Origin: Hemerocallis citrina
Taxonomy: Eukaryota; Streptophyta; Magnoliopsida; Asparagales; Asphodelaceae
DNA length: 64,000 nucleotides
Direction of reading: 5' to 3'
NCBI GenBank assembly: GCA_017893485.1
Contig: JACEHZ010000370.1
Coordinates: forward strand, 1 to 64,000
Part shown: positions 10,501-22,138 of the stretch, one piece after another
Numbering within the stretch: position 1 is the first letter of the stretch
Layout: each line of letters opens with the position of its first letter
Notes under the pieces: generated by a model
What the model saw: only the letters and a program-made list of their open reading frames with translations
What the model was told of the DNA's origin: nothing
The model's database searches: none
Program-made: the position numbers and the translations under genes

Positions 10501-12502
10501 GGGTTCACGGGAGTGCCAGTGACTATTGAAGGGGTGATCACCCTCGACGTTACCGCTGGCAAAACTCCTACTACCCGAACGGAGTCGATGGACTTCATGG
10601 TCGTAGATGTCCCCGCAGCCTACAATGTCATTCTGGGTCGGCCCGGCCTGACCGCCCTTGAAGCTGTCCTTTCCGCCTATCACCTCAAAATGAAGTTCCC
10701 CACCCGTGCAGGAGTAGGGGAGGTAAAAGGCAATCAGGAAATGGCCTATAAGTGCTATATGACCTCTACCTTCGGTCCAGTCCTCTCCCTAGAAACTCTG
10801 AAAATCCCCCAAGATGCTGCCCGACCGACATCTGAGCCGGTGGATGAATTGGAGGAAGTGCTCTTCTCAGAGCAGGATCCAACTCAAAAGTTCTTTGTTA
10901 GCAAGACCCTCCCGTCCGCCCTATGCTCGGACATTGTACAGTGCGTCCGAAGGAACTGAGACCTCTTTGCTTGGTCTGCTGCGACATGCCCGGAATTTTC
11001 GAAGAGCTCTTAATCCACCACCTCGGCGTTGTTCCGGGGTCCAAACCGGTTCAACAGAAGAGGCGCAAGTTCGCCCCCGAGCGCCAGCTAGCCATAAAAG
11101 AGGAGGTGGACAAGATTTTGGATGCCCGGTTCATACAAGAGGTGAACTATCCCGAGTGGTTGTCGAACGTAGTAATGGTGAAGAAGTCCAATGGGACTTG
11201 GAGGATTTGTATCGATTTTACCGATCTCAACAAGGCTTGCCCCAAGGATCCCTTCCCTCTTCCGAGTATTGACACTCTAATTGATGCCACCTCGGGACAT
11301 GAGCTCCTCAGCTTCATGGACGCCTTCTCAGGCTACAACCAGATTCGGATGTTTCCTCCGGATATCCCGAAGACCTCATTCGTGACCGACCAGGGCCTCT
11401 ACTGCTATAGGGTCATGCCCTTTAGTTTGAAGAATGCAGGCACAACATACCAACGCCTCGTCAACAAGGTTTTCCAAGCTCAAATCGGCCGGAATATAGA
11501 GGTGTATGTTGACGACATGCTTGTAAAAAGCATCCGAGGAGCTGATCATATGACTGACCTACAGGAGGCGTTCGATGTTTTGAGAAAGCACAATATGAGA
11601 CTTAATCTGAACAAGTGTGCATTCGGTGTCTCGTCAGGAAAGTTCCTCGGCTTCATGGTCAGCCAACGAGGAATTGAAGCAAACCCTGAGAAAATCAAGG
11701 CCATATTAGATATGGCCCCTCCCAAGAATGTTAAGGAAGTTCAGAGGCTAATAGGCCGCCTAGCCGCCATAGGGCGCTTTCTCTCGAAGTCCGGGGAGAA
11801 ATGCCTCCCCTTCTTCAAGGCCCTCAGGGGGGCTAAAGGTTTCGAATGGGGACAGCAGCAACAGGAGTCGTTCGAACAGCTCAAGGCTTACCTCGTCAAC
11901 CCTCCTCTCCTCAGCAAACTCATTCCCAGTGAACCCCTTTACCTCTACCTGGCAGCCTCCGAGCAGACCCTCAGTGCCGTTTTAGTAAGAGAAGAAGACC
12001 GGGCTCAAAAGCCCATCTACAATGTGAGCAAGGTACTTCGGGATGCCGAACTCCGCTATCCGAGAATAGAAAAGATGGCTTATGCCCTGGTGATGGCCGC
12101 AAGAAAGCTTTGCCCGTATTTTCAGTCCCATTCGGTGGTCGTCCTTACCGACCAACCGCTGAAGCAGGTCCTCCACAAGCCAGAGACCTCAAGTTGCCGT
12201 ATGAAGTGGTCTATCGAGCTGAGCCAGCATAGTATAACTTATCAGCCTCGGACTGCGATCAAGGCTCAGGCCTTAGCAGAATTCATAGTTGAAAGTACCA
12301 TCCCCGAGTCCAGCCAAACAGTGAAGGGACCACCTGTCTGGTCAGTTTATGTAGATGGATCCTCCTGCAATGAGGGAAGCGGGGCAGAGGTCATTCTGGC
12401 AGGCCCAGATGATTTCATCCTCCAATACTCCCTCCGTATCAACTTCAAGGCCTCTTATAACGAAGCAGAATACGAGGCACTCATAGCCGAGCTCCTCCTA
12501 CA
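10489..12502 (+). pseudogene. Element B: pol (protease end, RT, RNase H, truncated second RNase H)
   Basis: After the frameshift the protease continues (FMVVDVPAAYNVILGRPGL, about 10590-10650) to a TGA at 10957. A 1-base deletion near 10982 then moves to the frame that stays open to 12502. The reverse transcriptase shows the palm motif YVDD at 11506-11517, preceded by FMDAFSGYNQI. RNase H follows (YPRIEKMAYALVMAARKL near 12060). Next comes the start of an additional RNase H (VYVDGSSCNEGSG..NEAEYEALIA, 12345-12495), as in Tat-lineage elements. Homology stops abruptly after EALIAELLL. Integrase, 3' region and 3' LTR are missing, and the following 70 codons of the ORF are unrelated read-through. 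Confidence 0.9.
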
Positions 12503-12842
12503 TTTTTGTAACTTACAGTTATTTGAAGTGTCTCCTCCCTCTTTTTTTCCCTTTGTTCTCTACATTGAACTCAAGAGGCATGAACTCAATAGGCTTTGTT
12601 ATAGGGAAATGAAGAAGGAGGGGTGCAGGACAGCTAGCATGCATCAAAATGCACAGCAAACAAGAAGGCAAGAAAACAAGAAGAAGATGAAGACAACAAG
12701 TAAATGGTGATACACTTCTCAATACATTGATACAATTCTCAAAACTGTGATACACTTCTCAAAATGCAGCAACAAGGACAACAAGAATGAACAGCAATTT
12801 GATACACATCTCAAAATGTACAGACCAAGTATTCAAAAACTT
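12503..12842. other. Junction DNA beyond truncated element B
   Basis: This 340-bp stretch has no homology to pol. It contains four irregular copies of GATACA(C/A)(T/A)TCTCAA(A/T) (near 12710, 12730, 12750 and 12800) and then meets the first long palindrome. It may be the edge of the unit that carries the palindromes and the PMD pseudogene. No terminal inverted repeat could be matched to the far side. Confidence 0.4.
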
Positions 12843-12942
12843 CTGCATATATTTGTCTACTTAACCCGTTATTGGTGATAACGGGTTAAGTACACTTAAC
12901 TCGTCATCACCAACAACGGGTTAAGTAGACAAATATATGCAG
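12843..12942. repeat. 100-bp near-perfect palindrome I (TTAACCCGTTATT core)
   Basis: The outer arms CTGCATATATTTGTCTAC and its reverse complement enclose TTAACCCGTTATTGGTGAT and its complement. I see one mismatch in about 37 bp, and the centre (AACGGGTTAAGT/ACTTAACTCGTC) is itself nearly self-complementary. Such DNA could extrude as a cruciform or, if transcribed, fold as a long hairpin. Confidence 0.9.
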
Positions 12943-12983
12943 TCCTTTATGCCAATACTTGGTATGTAGATGGTGAAGCTCTG

Positions 12984-13077
12984 CCAATATATGTTAACTT
13001 AACCCGTTATTGAGGATAACGGGTTAAGTACAGTTAACCCGTTATCTTGAATAACGGGTTAAGTTAACATATATTGG
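12984..13077. repeat. 94-bp near-perfect palindrome II
   Basis: Arms start CCAATATATGTTAACTTAAC on the left and end with its reverse complement on the right. Both halves include the CCCGTTATT..GATAACGGGTTAA core. It lies 41 bp after palindrome I, with different outer arms but the same core, so the two are related rather than simple copies. Confidence 0.9.
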
Positions 13078-13439
13078 TAGTACGACTAATTTTTACATTG
13101 CTCGGGAAAAAAATTGTCAAAAGTTTTGTAAATATAACATATAATGTAGTTCAATTAATGAGAACAATTTATTATAAATTATTCAAACACTACTTTAACC
13201 CTACTAAAGTCCGCTACAAAAAAGTTGTTCATAAAATTTTATATAATCACTTATACAGAGAAGTTCGTAACACGATTTCAACTTTTAAAGTAAACCAATA
13301 AATTTTCAAAATATTTATGTTCATTCAACGAATTCGGTTTAAAACTTACAGTGTCAACGGGTAACGACTAGGGTAACGGGCTTATTGTTTGTTACGGTAG
13401 GGTTAAGTAGAGATATTATGAAAATAGGGTTATATTAAT

Positions 13440-14090
13440 TTTAAACATTATGAAAATAAATAATAGGGTTGAAAATCGTAAAAGGTTTATTACAAATGAA
13501 TCTAACCCTACGAACTACTCTCACCCAAGTCGTAACCCAACGGTAGGGTTAGAGTCAGGTTTAGAATTAGGGTGCAGACAAGGTTAAAGCAGGGTTAGGA
13601 TAAGGTTGTAGGTTTAGAAAAGGTTTGAGATAAGGTTAGAGAATGTTAGAGATTAGAGTAGGTTAGGGTAGTTCGTAGGGTTAGAGTAGGGTTACAGTAG
13701 GTTTGGATAGTTAAAGTAGGGTTAAAGTAGGGTTACGGGTTCTGTAAAATCCAACTTCTTAACACTTCTTAACCCGTAGGTTAGAATAGTCAACCCGTAG
13801 GTTAGAGTAGGTTAGATTTCTAACCATAGCCGTAACCTTACTATAACCATAAGGTGCTGCCAAGCCGGAACCTACATTTTTTGTAAAAGCAAGTTAACGA
13901 CTTGTACTACATGTTAGGTACGTGTGGTTCCATATGTTGTAAAGTGAAATCTAAATATGGGGATCTACAAATATTAACCTAATTAATGAAAACAAATAAC
14001 AAACACAAACTACTAACCCTCAACCCTACCCTAACCCAACCCTAATCCTACACTAACCTTACATTACCCTAACCCTAACCCTAGGTTAGT
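13440..14090. repeat. Degenerate telomere-like AGGGTTA / TAACCCT tracts in opposed orientation
   Basis: From about 13370 to 13830 the plus strand has many AGGGTTA-, GGGTTAGAG- and AGGGTTACG-type words. From about 14010 to 14085 it has the complement, CCCTAACCCTAACCCTA. The tracts are imperfect and mixed with other sequence. They resemble the plant telomere heptamer TTTAGGG loosely, without a clean run of it. 13078-13370 holds nothing I recognise. Confidence 0.5.
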
Positions 14091-15550
14091 TATCAAATTT
14101 TATTTTTTTCAACTTTTACACCACCTTTAATGTTAACGATTTTATATTGGTTAGTTACGTGGTAATAAATGGAAATTAATAAAAAATATAAACAATTATG
14201 GGCAAATTAATGTCACTTTGCACAGTTCAAGAGACAGTGTTCGCAAAGAGCGAAAAGAAATTTCTAGAAAGTATAAATATCATATATACATGGACATATT
14301 CAACAACCTAAGTTAGCTTGAATCATCTGGTTCTTCTTTTATATCCTCGATCGTTGTGTCTTTTCTCTTCAAATTGGGCACCACATGTAGTAGAACAAGT
14401 TCAATATGGGAAAAACCTAAAGTACATAACCACATGTAGATTCCCACATATAGCCTATATATGGGGAAAACCATATGTACATCCCCACATGTACAACAAG
14501 AATAATATGGAAAAAACTACATGTAGAAATAAACATGTACATCCCCACATGTACAACCCAATAAGATAAGAGAATAATTCTTCTATGTCTGGCTTGAATA
14601 AGAATGTATAATCTTCAAAATCCTCGTACATTGTTTACAATGAAAACGTTCCTGAAGACATTCTCCAGACATGCAACTGAAAAGAATTCCACAAGATTGG
14701 GAAGAAGAGGTGTAAACTTCCTGGATCCAATTACTTGGCCATCAAGAAATGGATCTAATCACATGTAGTAGAACAAGTTCATTATGGAAAGATCAGGATA
14801 GAGATAAAGAAGGAGAATTAATGGGATAGCTGCGTGACGTTAGTACAACGCAAGACTAGGCATATTTGTAATATAGCTCGGAGTAATGTAGCTTGAATCA
14901 TCTGGTTCTTCTTTTATATCATCAGTCCTTGTGCTTTTTCCCCATATGTAGTCTATATATAGGAAAAACCACAAGTAGATCCCCACATGTAGCCTATATA
15001 TGGGAAAACCATATGTATATCCCCACATGCATGTACAAGAAGACCAATACGGATGTGAAATATCGTCGTGAAGGAATTATGTGCAGTTCTTCGAGACGCT
15101 GTGATGATGATGATATCCCTATTGGAAAAGCTTAATTAGAGCGCCACGCCATCAGATCCAATTACTTGGCCATCAAGAACTGGATCTGATTATTTTCGGA
15201 AAAAACGGTCAAAATAGGGACCATCATGAATTGGGAAACCATAACAGAAAAAGTAAGGGAAAAGCCCAACCATTTTTTTTGTAAAAGCAAATTAACGACT
15301 TGTACTACAATTTAGGATTATTGACATGTTGCACATGTGATTCCACATGTTGCAAAGTCAAATCTAAATGTGGGGATCTACAAATATTAACTTAATTAAT
15401 CAAAACAAAAACCAAACACTCACTACTAACCCTTAACCCTACCTTAATAAAAAATATAAACAATTATGGGCATATTAATGTCACTTTTGCAGAGTTCAGG
15501 AGACAATGCTCGCAAAGAGTGAAGAGAAATTTGTAAAAAGCATAAAAATA
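13868..15550. repeat. Segmental duplication of ~400-700 bp left of the PMD pseudogene
   Basis: Blocks at 13868-14285 recur at 15275-15550: GTAAAAGCAA(G/A)TTAACGACTT, GGGGATCTACAAATATTAAC, AAAAAATATAAACAATTATG and a GCAAAGAG(C/T)GAA tail. A second block starting GCTTGAATCATCTGGTTCTT at 14318 recurs at 14891, with CCCCACATGTA and GCCTATATATGGG motifs in both. The order suggests a tandem duplication of about 1.4 kb followed by rearrangement. No convincing ORF. Confidence 0.7.
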
Positions 15551-15555
15551 CCTTT

Positions 15556-16185
15556 CTACTTAACCCATTATTGTGAATAACGGGTTAGGATCACTTAACC
15601 CGTTATTCACAATAACGGGTTAAGTAGGGATATTTTGGTAGAACTCTATCATCTACAGAGCTGAGTCGAAAATTCTTCGGCCAATATATGTCTACTAACC
15701 CGTCATTGTGGATAACGGGTTAAGTGATCTTAACCCGTTATTGACAATAACAGGTTAAGTCGAGATATTTTGGCAAAACTTTATCATCTACAGACCTGAG
15801 TTAAAAAATTTTCGGCCAATATACGTCTACTTAACCCGTCATTGTGGATAACGGGTTAGGTGATCTAAATCCCTTTTTTACAATAACAGGTTAAGTAGAG
15901 ATATTTTGGCAGAACTTTATCATTTACAGACTTGAGTTTAAAAATCTTCGGCCAATATACATCTACTTAACCCGTCATTGTGGATAACGGGTTAGGTGGT
16001 CTTAACCCGTTTTTTACAATAACGAGTTAAGTAGAGATATTTTGGCAGAACTTTATCATCTACAGACCTGAGTTTAAAAATCTTCGGCCAATATATGTCT
16101 ACTTAATCCGTTATTGTGGATGACGGGTTAGGTGTCGGTAACCCGTCATCACTAATGACAGGTTAGGTAGAGATATTTCGGAAGA
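15556..16185. repeat. Palindromic tandem array, ~136-bp units with TTAACCCGTTATT hairpins
   Basis: The array opens with a 72-bp palindrome (15556-15627). It continues with units anchored by TTCGGCCAATATA at 15679, 15814, 15950 and 16086 (periods 135-136 bp). Each unit carries two facing copies of TTAACCCGT(T/C)ATTG separated by a few bases and then GAGATATTTTGGCA. Several arms have decayed, for example TTAACCCGTTTTTTACAATA. Confidence 0.88.
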
Positions 16186-18728
16186 TAATCAGTACAAGTG
16201 TCTTGGTGAAAATACAACCTCACAACAACAATTCATAGCACAAGAATTGAGAAACTCAATTCACAACAATACAACAACATATATATATCAAACCACAACA
16301 ACCCAGAAATCCATGTTTGCAACAATATATATGTAAACACATAAAATAGGACATTCATTAGCAAATACTAATCTCAACAATTCGTTCAACGTCATTTCTG
16401 TATTTTTTTCAACTACCTATTACAAGACATTCACTACAAAAAAATTCATCTCAACAATGAAGTCCTGTACATGGATCGATTCAGCTATCTTCATGGTTGA
16501 TTTCCGTGGATACCCGATATTTATCTACAACATTTACAAACATAGAAATAAACAGTAGTTCTTAGTTATTTGAACGGAATAAAATAAAAAATCAAACAAT
16601 AAAATAACACTAACCAACCTATTATTAAATACTACCTTTTACGACCACGTGGTTTGCGACCACTTGGTGTAAATTGATCGGGTGGGTTCCTCTTTCGTTG
16701 AGGATTCCGTCGTCTACCTTCGGTTTCAGGAGATTGAGGGTCATCTTCCCCTTGCTCCTCCTCATCTTCTTCAGGTGGTTGTTGTTGTTGAACCTGTTAC
16801 AGCTTGGTGATGTGAATTCCCGGCCTAGTCACAATTTATTTTCGCCGAGGAAGTGGCACGTTGGATTTTAAATATGCATCAAGTTGTGGACCTTCACCGA
16901 CCTCTTCGAGGCTACGGCGGCACGGCTTTAGAATCTCCCGCATGATTTTCTTAACGTTCTCGGGTACCTTACTCTTCAAGACACAAGTAGCTACCCGAAC
17001 AGTCTCGTATGTATTTTCAATCTACATAAGGTTGAAAATTTCAATTTAAACAATATGTACAATAATTTATCATTCTATCCTTATGTTTTAACAATACATG
17101 CATACTAAATGTATGAAATTGCATAAAAAAGTACTAACCAAGTTCTGATACGTCGACACCTTTGGTTGATACATCGGCTGAAAAGAGGAATATGCGGGGG
17201 CTGGTTCTTCCTCGACAAGGAGAATCGAAATTTGCACACCGGCTGGTATAGCGGCTTGTGGAGAAACATACAACCGTGTAATGCGCCTGTACCACGTCAT
17301 GTATACATGCTGGAATGAGCCATCGAACGGTATAGCAAAAGTAAGCATATTCGGTGTCATCTGATACCGCATGGTGTTCCAGTTTGCCACATGAACTCGG
17401 TGAAAATCAGCCCAATCAAAGTTGGGCACTCGACCGGTTCCTCTCACCTCGTGCAATTTTTTATCATAAGACCGGACTTCGGAAATCTTCTGCTGATATC
17501 CGAATTGTCGTATCACTCTGTCCGGGTACTGGAACTCAACAACAGAAAAATTGACTAATGGTGCAGCCGTCAACCAAAGGTCACCGGCCAAACAAACCGA
17601 TGGAACCCGTTCTAACCTTGCGGACGAGTACGGTTCCTAATTGACGAACTCGTCCCACAAGTTATCTAACTCATCTCTATAATAGATCAGTGATTGCCGT
17701 GGGTTATCGACCCAGGTGCGCCACCCCGCCCAATATACCCCTAAAGGGGGTAACAACTCTACAGCAGGTGGGTCGGCCAACCAAGCCGGCATTGGTTCAA
17801 TTATACGGGAACGTCCGATGTGGATGCGTTCCCAACTCCAATCTGCAAAAGAACCATCGGACCACCCATTTGTACGGCACCTAATGCACACAAGCACATA
17901 TTCCTATATAGAGATGCCAATGCGGTACTGTCCCAACTGAAACGGCCGGCAAAAGCAAAATTTTCCAACAAGCGTAAATATATCAATGGCACGCTCGCAC
18001 CAGATGAGTTAGGGAAGATCACTTTCCCGATCATGCTGAAAATATACGCACGGGCATAGTAACGTATGGATTTATCGTCCGAATTCTCCGTCAAAAATCC
18101 GTCGAATTGATCTTTCAACCAACTAAGTAGAAGTGATTTCCCATCGAAGATTTCGGTCCAGAATTCAGCTTCGGCCTTATCTTTCGCATCGTCTAAGGCT
18201 TGATCTAATAGATCGGCATCAAAATCAGCAGGAGTATCTCTGATGATTTCTCTTTCAACGTCCTCTTTTTTTTTATAACAAGGACTCCTCAATATCGATA
18301 CCGAGCAGATCACGAACAACTTCTACTCTGTCAAAATCCATATTCCCCGTCACGACGACCCCATTTATTGGTAACCCAGTAATGATCGCTACATCTTGAA
18401 GAGTGACGGTCATCTCACCCACCGGTAGGGAGAAAGTGTGGGTCTCTGGCCTCCATCGTTCGACCAGAGCTGTTAGTAGAGGTCGATCAAGTTTCACATC
18501 TTCCATAAAGTGGGCTCCGTAGAAACCGGCTTCGACTAAGAAGGGAGTGATATGGGGGTCGAATGGAAGAAGTTCGTACTTTCGGAAGTTGCACTTCTTT
18601 GCAGACCCAGTCCACACGGATTCCGATCGGTGTCTGGATTGCAACGAAAGTGAGCTGGAGTCCACTGGTCCAAGAGGAGCAACGGATACCGAAGACAAGG
18701 GACCGGCCTCGGTAGGTGTAGACCCACC

Positions 18729-19316
18729 TGTTACCGCTGAACCTGGTGTGGGGGTAAACAGATGAGATTTGTGAGTTCGCGGAAAAACCTGAACAGCGGA
18801 TCCAAGCTTTCTGATTCCTGCCGCTACCTGTAAGGAAGTGTGATACACCGGGGTTGATTCCGGCGACGCACCCTCCGACGCTATTGTCAGTAACCAGTGA
18901 TGATTAAGAAAGAGCTTAAGGTGAAAAAAGAGTGATTACCTCGTCACAGTGGTACGTGGGGGGTATTTATAGTCGCCATGAGAGTGATTAGGGACCTGAT
19001 TTCCTGTGTAACTGTCAGGAGTAAAATCCTCACAATCTGTTTAGGAAACTGACCCCTGATCCCTGGTGAGAGCAAATCAGGCCCGTTGATTCGGTCAAAT
19101 CAGTGACCCTGGTTTTCCTCTTGCTGATCTGAGTTTGTCTTGGGTCGGAACCCGTACCCAGTTGGAGCGGATCCGTTTGTGAGTTATTGCATCTGTGAGG
19201 AGACCCAGTACCCGTTTCGAACCTATTTGTATGTGAAATTACCGTCTTACCCCTGAGCTTCAAGATTCGTGCCCAATCTGGACGGTTCCGATTTAACCCC
19301 ATTTTTAGCCATATCA
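18729..19316 (-). repeat. Element C 3' LTR
   Basis: Plus-strand ends are TGTTACCGCTGAACC and TAGCCATATCA. On the element strand this is TGATATGG to GGTAACA. A TATA box (TATAAATA on the minus strand) is at 18964-18971. Confidence 0.95.
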
Positions 19317-19331
19317 CGAGCCCCCCACTCC
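19317..19331 (-). other. Polypurine tract of element C
   Basis: Directly before the 3' LTR the minus strand reads GGAGTGGGGGGCTCG. This is the expected primer site for plus-strand DNA synthesis. Element D has a similar tract (GGGAGTGTGGGGCT) at its 3' LTR. Confidence 0.85.
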
Positions 19332-20080
19332 TAAAGACTGAGTGTGATCAGCCTTTAAGGAGTAGTTTAACTGTTTTAGTGGCTAGTGGAGTTGTATCGG
19401 AGTCCGAATGGAGGTTTTTGAATCTCGAAAGGGGTAGTGAGGTGATTTTTGAAGCCGTGAGCTGTTCTGAAGCCTTGTTGAGTATTTAACGGTTTTTATC
19501 TATTTTTCGGAATATTTATTTAATTTTGCGATTTGTTAACTAATCGTTCGGAGGCCTTAACAGTACATTCTAGGCAACAATTGTCCGTTCAGGGGCTCAA
19601 AAATATCCCCCCGAATTTTTAATTATTTTCTAGAATTTTTAGTTAATTTTTCCGAATTTTAAGCAATTTTTTGCAATTTTTAAATAAATAAAACGATTTA
19701 AATAAATAAAAATTAATTTTTAAATACTGATTTATGGCGTGACCTGATCTGGACCGTTGATCTTGGGCGGGCGCGAATTTCTGAGAGATCTGATGGTCGT
19801 AGTCGCTCGGCATTCATTTTCTCGCTTTTGACGCTCGGATGGGCACTTGCTCGGTTGGCCGACCAGAGGTGTAAGGGTTCGGCCGTCCGAGCGACGTGGC
19901 GCAATCTGAGCCGTCGGATGGAGGCGCGAATCTCAAGAGGGGCGCATTTTCCAAGAGAACGCTATCTTGTCGTTTAGCGCACGTGGCACGATCCAGGCCG
20001 TTCATCATCAGAAGCACGAATTTCTGGAAGATCCAACGGTTGTGATGGTTCGTGTGCTTTTTTCTCCGTTTTGACGCTCG
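19332..20080. other. A/T-rich 3' leader of element C and first repeat copy
   Basis: 19480-19735 is an A/T-rich stretch full of AATT and TTTTAA words. From 19735 to 20080 lie diverged copies of the block that recurs at 20340, 21590 and 26380 (GATCTGGGCCGT, GTTTTGACGCTCGGATGGGC). No gene is apparent. A comparable A/T-rich block precedes the PPT of element D (61320-61640). Confidence 0.6.
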
Positions 20081-20084
20081 GATA

Positions 20085-20345
20085 GGCACTTGCTCGGGGA
20101 TCTGAGAGTTCGGTTGGCCGAGCAACGTTCTGGGCCACCGGATGGGCACTAGCTCGGTTGGCCGACCAGAGATCTGAGGGCACGGTTGGCCGAGCGACGT
20201 TCTGGGCCGCCGGATGGGCACTTGCTCGGTTGGCCGACCGGAGATCTGAGGGCACGGTTGGCCGAGCGACGTTCTGGGCTGCCGGATGGGCACTTGCTCG
20301 GTTGGCCGACCGGAGATCTGAGGCCTCGGTTGTCCGAGCGGTGTG
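20085..20345. repeat. 72-bp tandem repeats (GGATGGGCACTTGCTCGG)
   Basis: Units begin GGATGGGCAC at 20140, 20212 and 20284, exactly 72 bp apart, each with TTGGCCGACC(A/G)GAGATCTGA and TTGGCCGAGCGACGTTCTGG. A partial earlier unit is near 20085. The minus-strand ORFs here that show ANRASAHP-type repeats are translations of this array. Confidence 0.88.
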
Positions 20346-20819
20346 GCGCAATCTGAGTCGTCAGATGGTGGTGTGAATCTCGAGACGGGCTCAGTTCCCA
20401 AGAAAACACTATCTTGTCGTTTAGCGTCGCTGGCAAGATCTGGGCCGTCTGATCGAGATCTTACACGAAAGTTGAGGAGAAAGTGAGTTTTCTCCGTTTT
20501 GATGCTCGGATGGGCACTTGCTCGGTTAGCCGACCGGATGTCTAAGGGTTCGGTAATCCGAGCGTGGTATTGCGACCCGGGCCGTTGAATGGCTGAACGA
20601 ATCTCGAGACGGTTCAGTTCCCAAGAGCATTAATGGCGCCCCAGCATTTGTGCGGCGTTCCAACTTCCCGGGGTCATTAAGAATGGCGCCCTCCAATTAA
20701 TGCGAGGCGTTTCAGCTCCCGAGGGTCATAATGGCTGGTTCTTGGAGGGGAGGTTATAAATACCCCATTCCCCTTGTAATTTCAGTCACAACAATGTGGA
20801 GTTCTAGCCATCGGAGGTG

Positions 20820-21300
20820 TCTTCCTTGGGTGGTTGCTCTTCGGCCATGGTCTCCTCCTAACTCTGAAGGCCCCGATGCGGATGTCAGGGTCAGGGGAGA
20901 TCAGAGCAGAAGAGGTGACGACCGGAGTCAAGGCAGACACCTGTCTTCTTTTGGAAAATCCTAACCCTGAGGTGGTCGGACGGGTGGTCACTCTTCCGCC
21001 GTGATCTTCTCCCGATTCTGACGGTCCCGATGCGGATGTCAGAGTCGGAGGAGATCAGAGCAGAAGGGGTGATGACCGGAGTCCGGACCCAGGGAACAAG
21101 GTGCTTCGGAAGGATGGGTGGTCATTCTTCCGCCATGATCTTCTCCTGACTCTGATGGCCCTGATGCGGGTGTCAGGGTCAGCGGAGATCATGGCAGAAG
21201 AGGTGACGACCGAAGTTCGGAGCCGAGGGACAAGCTGCTTCGGAATGATTGGTCTCCTCCGATCTCTGTCTTCCTTCCGGGCTGATGGCTTCTGATGGTT
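20820..21300. repeat. Three diverged ~134-154-bp tandem units in the element C 3' region
   Basis: The words GATGCGG(A/G)TGTCAG(G/A)GTC followed by GGAGATCA(G/T)(A/G)GCAGAAG and GGTGA(C/T)GACCG recur near 20874, 21028 and 21162. Between them is GGTCA(C/T)TCTTCCGCC. Non-coding by my reading. The rest of 21300-21590 has no recognised feature. Confidence 0.75.
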
Positions 21301-21939
21301 GTCAGCCCGAAGGGGTTAGAGATGGGAGGTGTGCCGATCTATTTTCTGACCGGGCCCCGCGCGACAGTGGTTTTTCTCCAACCCTCGAACGATTCGTGGT
21401 TTCGGCTCCGAGGCCGTAGACTTCGTATTGCTCACGGGTGAGAGGGGAACCAAACGAGACCTGGGGCCCAGGGGGCTCGCCGAGGGCGGCGCCTCAAAAC
21501 TTTTAATCAAAATTTTCTCTGGCTTCTTCGGACAGGGGCGGAGCGTCTGGGTCCGAAGTGTCTCGTCCGAGCAATGTGGCGCGATCTGAGTCATCAGATG
21601 GTGGCGCGAATCTCGAAACAGGCTCAGTTCCCAAGAAAACGCTATCTCGTTGTTTAGCATCGCTGGCGGGATCTGGGCCGTCTGATCGAGATCTTACACG
21701 AAAGTTGAGGAGAAAGTGAATTTTCTCCGTTTTGACGCTCGGATAGGCATTTGCTTGGCTAGCCGACCAGTCACTTTGCTGTTGGGTTCGGATCGCACGT
21801 TGCTCGGATTCCGAGCCTGTTGTGCCGAGGCACATGACTTGGTGAAAAGACAAAGCCGTTTTGGGCCTTCGTGACGTTTCGAGAGCGGCCCAAAAGTCGC
21901 GCCCTTACGTTAGGAAGCCCAAGAGACTTTTCTTTTTAC

Positions 21940-21946
21940 TATAAAT
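21940..21946 (+). promoter_or_regulatory. Candidate TATA box for the antisense genes of element C
   Basis: TATAAAT precedes a pyrimidine-rich leader and lies 199 bp upstream of the first ATG at 22139. A GT..AG interval (CAAG|GTCAGTCTC to TTTTTAG|AAAA, about 22110-22134) just before the ATG could be a 5'UTR intron. The antisense transcription unit therefore appears to have its own promoter rather than using an LTR. Confidence 0.5.
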
Positions 21947-22138
21947 CTTCACTCCCCCTTTCCAGGTTTCATTATTCACTTTCACTTTCTCTCTCAAGTT
22001 TTAACTTTTCACCATCGAAGTTTTTAGCTCCCGGGTGGTGCTGTTGGCTGTCGCGGCTAGGTGTTTCTTTGCTCCGGCAAACTTTTCCGACCGTAACTGT
22101 CACTTCAAGGTCAGTCTCTCTCCTTTCTTTTTAGAAAA

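Noticed and set aside
13440..14090. True interstitial telomere
   Set aside because: No clean run of the plant heptamer; the tracts are degenerate and mixed, so only a telomere-like label is supported.
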